DNA from: UBA3941 sp002385665
GTDB taxonomy: Bacteria > Bacillota > Clostridia > Caldicoprobacterales > UBA3941
Direction of reading: 5' to 3'
Assembly (NCBI GenBank): GCA_050949255.1
Contig: JBMNFJ010000016.1
Location: 496,001 to 560,000 of the forward strand
Length of the DNA stretch: 64,000 bases
In this document: positions 61,257 to 64,000 of the stretch, in pieces
Layout of the letters: each line of letters opens with the position of its first letter
How positions within the stretch are numbered: position 1 is the stretch's first letter
Position numbers and translations under genes: made by a program
The notes under the pieces: generated by a model
Seen by the model: the letters and a program-made list of their open reading frames with translations, nothing else
Database searches by the model: none
Told to the model about the DNA's origin: nothing

Positions 61257-61377
61257 AGGTTACACCACTTTCTTTTTTATTTACACTCCAAAAGGAGTAT
61301 AGGAGACCCTTATTAATACCTATCAAATACTCAAAATTTGAACTAAAGAAAGGATGAAATACAATAGTGGAACAGTA

Positions 61378-61872
61378 TTAAGCCGCTTGTATAGAAGATA
61401 GCCATTCCTTCATCGAACCTTTTGGGCTCAAGAAATGATACTCCACTATTTTATTACCATCATCTACCGTTATCTTAGACCAAATTATCCAATCCGATTT
61501 TTCATAATAATAAAAATCGAAAACTTGTCCGTTATCATATATAACCTGAATTAGATGGCTACTATCAGTAACAGGACTAAATCTCTCTTTATCGTCAATG
61601 GTGAATCCCTTTGCTTTTACGATAAGATTATATAGCTCTTGTATGTTAGCCTGTTCCTTCTCATTTTCATTGGTCAATGAGATCGTAGAATTATCTAAGC
61701 GATTATCGGGATTATAATAGGTAACTTCTATTTTGATAATATCCTGATTTTTTACATTATCGCCTGACAGGATCTCAGAACCGTTTATTTCGTTGGAACA
61801 GCCAACCAGACTGGTCAATAATGCCCAGACAATAATCACTGCAATGATTTTAAAATTGTATCTGTTTTTCAA
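61378..61872 (-). CDS. Putative lipoprotein of unknown function
   Basis: A 164-aa exported protein. A signal peptide with lipobox SLVGC predicts lipid attachment at Cys25. The mature part is a small beta-rich domain with many Asn, Asp and aromatic residues (IIKIEVTYYNPDN, LIQVIYDNGQVFDFYYYEKSDWIIWSK) and no recognised family. TTG 61872 behind GGAGTG is the start. The next gene upstream is on the opposite strand, so it seems monocistronic. Confidence 0.72.
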   Translation of the reverse strand: MKNRYNFKIIAVIIVWALLTSLVGCSNEINGSEILSGDNVKNQDIIKIEVTYYNPDNRLDNSTISLTNENEKEQANIQELYNLIVKAKGFTIDDKERFSPVTDSSHLIQVIYDNGQVFDFYYYEKSDWIIWSKITVDDGNKIVEYHFLSPKGSMKEWLSSIQAA

Positions 61873-62095
61873 TAAAATTCACTCCTTACTCTCCTATTTT
61901 ACCACATGGATAAAAATATTCAAAATATCACAAAAATAGCTTTACATCAAGTACAGTATTATTTGTAATCATACTTGAGAAGTCATAAGAATTGGATAAA
62001 AACTTTATTCATAAGAATACTAGATTAGAAGGATTTTTACCATGAAAGGAAGAAATAGATATGGACGTGTTGTATTTAAAGGAGGCAAGTGAAAA

Positions 62096-63376
62096 TTGAA
62101 GGATATTATTATAAAGAACTTAAATAAAAACATAAACTTATATGTCATTCCAGACAAGAAATTTAAAACCGTTTACATAAGCTATTGTTTCCACAGGGAT
62201 TTAGATGAAGATTACACCTATAATGCCCTGGTACCCGCCATCCTAAAGCGAGGATCTGAGGGATATGAGAACCAAAAAGAAATAGGCATATATCTGGAAG
62301 AGCAGTATGGGGCCCTGTTCGATGTGGGAGTCCAGAAGAGGGGAGAGCGCCAGGTATTAAGATTTACTATGGATTTAGTCAACGAAGAATTTGTGGGGAA
62401 GGATGGTTTATTGGCCCAGGCCTTTTACTTTCTAAACAGGATCATCACCAAACCAGTATTGGAAGGATCTATGTTCAAAAGTGATTATGTAAATCAAGAG
62501 AAGGAGAATTTAAAAAACAGGATCCTGGCTATGATAAATGACAAGATGCAGTACAGTATGGAGCGCTGTATTCAGGAGATGTGCCGGGGAGAGAAATACG
62601 CCAGGTATGTCTTGGGTAATATTGATGACCTTAATTCTTTGGATCCGGAAAAATTGTATGAAGTTTATAAGGATATAATAAGGAGTAGTCCTCTGGATAT
62701 CTTTGTTGTTGGCGATGTGGATCCTGAAAAGGTTGCAATCCTTATAAATAACAGCCTGGATCTTGAAAGATCGCAAATTAAACTCATTCCGGAAACTATA
62801 ATAAAGAAGATTGGGGTAAAGCAAAGGGAAGTAGTAGAAAGAATGGATATATCTCAGGCTAAACTAAACATCGGCTTTAGGACCAATGTTGCGGTTAATC
62901 AGAATGAATACTTTCCCTTGGTGCTTTATGCCGGCATTTTGGGAGGAGGCCCCCATTCGAAGCTGTTTATAAATGTTCGTGAGAAGAGCAGCCTCGCCTA
63001 TTACGCCTTTGCAAGGCTGGAAAAGTATAAAGGCCTAATGCTCATAGGTTCAGGTATAGATCAAATGAACTATAAGCAAACCTTAGATATAATTATGGAA
63101 CAGGTAGAGGATATAAAACGTGGCAGGATAAGCGATGCGGAATTTACTGCTTCTGTGAACGCGATAACCACTTCCTTAAAGGCTGCAAAGGATGATCAGG
63201 GACAATTGGTGGATTATTATCTGGGCAACGCAGTTACCGGAGCTCAATATACTTTGGAGGATTTCATTAGTGAGATACAAAAAGTGAAACCGGAAGACGT
63301 TGTTGAAGTTTCTAAAAAGATAAAGGTTGATACAGTCTATCTGTTAAGTCCGGAGGAAGGAGATGCTGGAAGATGA
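62096..63376 (+). CDS. M16-family peptidase-like protein without the zinc motif (YfmF-like)
   Basis: A 426-aa protein of the insulinase/pitrilysin fold. The N-terminal half has NALVPAILKRGSEGYENQKEIGIYLEEQYGALFDVG at the place where active M16 enzymes have HxxEH, so the zinc ligands are missing. A later segment, GILGGGPHSKLFINVREKSSLAYYAFARLEKYKGL, is the partner-half signature. It is therefore probably the catalytically inactive subunit. TTG 62096 follows AAAGGAGG at 62078-62085. Its stop overlaps the start of the active-type partner in an ATGA arrangement. The pair corresponds to YfmF/YfmH of Bacillus. Confidence 0.88.
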   Translation: MKDIIIKNLNKNINLYVIPDKKFKTVYISYCFHRDLDEDYTYNALVPAILKRGSEGYENQKEIGIYLEEQYGALFDVGVQKRGERQVLRFTMDLVNEEFVGKDGLLAQAFYFLNRIITKPVLEGSMFKSDYVNQEKENLKNRILAMINDKMQYSMERCIQEMCRGEKYARYVLGNIDDLNSLDPEKLYEVYKDIIRSSPLDIFVVGDVDPEKVAILINNSLDLERSQIKLIPETIIKKIGVKQREVVERMDISQAKLNIGFRTNVAVNQNEYFPLVLYAGILGGGPHSKLFINVREKSSLAYYAFARLEKYKGLMLIGSGIDQMNYKQTLDIIMEQVEDIKRGRISDAEFTASVNAITTSLKAAKDDQGQLVDYYLGNAVTGAQYTLEDFISEIQKVKPEDVVEVSKKIKVDTVYLLSPEEGDAGR

Positions 63377-64000
63377 AAAAGGTTATAGAAAATAAACTAT
63401 TAAATGAGAAATTGATATATAACAGGCTAAGTTCTGGACTTGATGTGTATATATTGCTTAAACCTGGATACAGTCGTCAATTTGCCATTTATGCAACCCG
63501 CTATGGTTCTAATGACAGTCAATTTGTCCCATTAGGACAGCGGGAACCCATTACAGTCCCAGACGGAATTGCACATTTTTTAGAGCATAAGTTGTTTGAA
63601 GAAGAGAAGGGTAACGTGTTTGAGGAATATTCCAGGTTGGGAGCACAGCCCAATGCTTTCACGAATTTCAATATGACTGCTTATCATTTTACTTCCACAG
63701 GCAACTTCTATGAATGTCTGGACGTGCTTTTAGGTTTTGTGGGAAGACCCTACTTTACTGACGAGAACGTTGAAAAGGAAAAGGGGATAATTGCCCAGGA
63801 AATACGAATGTATGAAGACAATCCTTATTGGAGGGTATATTTTAATCTACTAAGGGGCTTGTATCATGAGTTTCCGGTCAGGAAGGATATCGCGGGTACT
63901 GTGGAATCAATATATAAAATTGACAAGGAAACCCTATATGAGTGCTATAGGACCTTCTATCACCCATCCAATATGGCTCTATTTATTGCTGGAGATGTAG
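63373..64000 (+). CDS. M16-family zinc peptidase (YfmH-like), 3'-truncated by the window edge
   Basis: The 209 codons present encode the N-terminal half of an active M16 metallopeptidase: HFLEHKLFEE has the inverted zinc motif HxxEH at about residue 74, and NAFTNFNMTAYHFTSTGNF and EKGIIAQEIRMYEDNPYWR, with the third ligand Glu, follow. The C-terminal half lies outside the window. It overlaps the upstream YfmF-like gene by four bases and the two proteins probably form a heterodimer; relatives are annotated as EF-P modification-associated proteins or processing peptidases. Its substrate is unknown. Confidence 0.92.
   Translation, partial: MKKVIENKLLNEKLIYNRLSSGLDVYILLKPGYSRQFAIYATRYGSNDSQFVPLGQREPITVPDGIAHFLEHKLFEEEKGNVFEEYSRLGAQPNAFTNFNMTAYHFTSTGNFYECLDVLLGFVGRPYFTDENVEKEKGIIAQEIRMYEDNPYWRVYFNLLRGLYHEFPVRKDIAGTVESIYKIDKETLYECYRTFYHPSNMALFIAGDV

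Noticed and set aside
62096..63376. Missing HxxEH in the first M16 gene as evidence of a pseudogene.
   Set aside because: YfmF-type partners normally lack the zinc motif and pair with an active YfmH-type subunit, which follows here.

Overview
The window looks like chromosomal DNA of an anaerobic, spore-forming member of the Clostridia. It carries spoIVA, a complete Rnf complex (rnfCDGEAB), the Firmicute gene order tig-clpP-clpX-lonB-lon-engB, strong purine-rich ribosome binding sites, many TTG and GTG starts, and moderately AT-rich DNA. I cannot name a genus. Most genes lie on the + strand; the minus-strand exceptions are acs plus its XRE regulator, a 58-aa gene, fabI, a propeller/coiled-coil gene, a CAP-domain gene, an aldo/keto reductase, a lipoprotein and one tRNA.

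Layout. 1-8400: the 3' part of spoIVA, a TetR regulator with a consensus promoter and a likely operator, then a signalling block (FapA-like protein, large hybrid histidine kinase, HD-GYP response regulator). 8700-14280: an accessory stretch with a 5'-truncated DUF4846 gene, a MazG-like pyrophosphohydrolase, a nuclease-helicase, a GmrSD-like DUF262/HNH protein and a DUF1294 membrane protein; the middle three look like a defence cassette. 14350-17300: acyl-CoA synthetase with an XRE-cupin regulator, and a 58-aa coiled-coil gene. 17284-29350: a flippase-like protein, zwf overlapping a cyclase and a radical SAM gene, an LCP-family wall protein with unusual helical repeats, an EamA transporter, a phosphatase-like membrane protein with a glycosyltransferase, and a half-size Gdt1 protein. 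29358-38913: fabI, then protein quality control (tig, clpP, clpX, lonB, a frameshifted lon) and engB. 38882-45950: a divergent pair of poorly known, possibly spore-related genes, tRNA-Leu(CAA), a YdjM-like membrane protein, a zf-HC2/DUF4349 plus SIMPL pair, and a CAP-domain protein. 46326-53147: polA-coaE-lytic transglycosylase-oligopeptide-binding lipoprotein, tRNA-Leu(GAG), and a two-gene TauE/SafE exporter. 53264-60225: a leader with a terminator-like hairpin, the rnf operon, and a beta-class DNA methyltransferase coupled to rnfB. 60339-64000: aldo/keto reductase, lipoprotein, and a YfmF/YfmH-like M16 peptidase pair cut by the window end.

The most interesting points are the MazG-like / nuclease-helicase / GmrSD-like cassette, the single-base frameshift in lon between Walker A and Walker B under intact promoters, the repeat insertion in RnfG, the DnaK-lid-like repeats on the LCP protein, the leader hairpin before rnfC, and the methyltransferase attached to the rnf operon. 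Function calls rest on recognised motifs read by eye; no database search was run.
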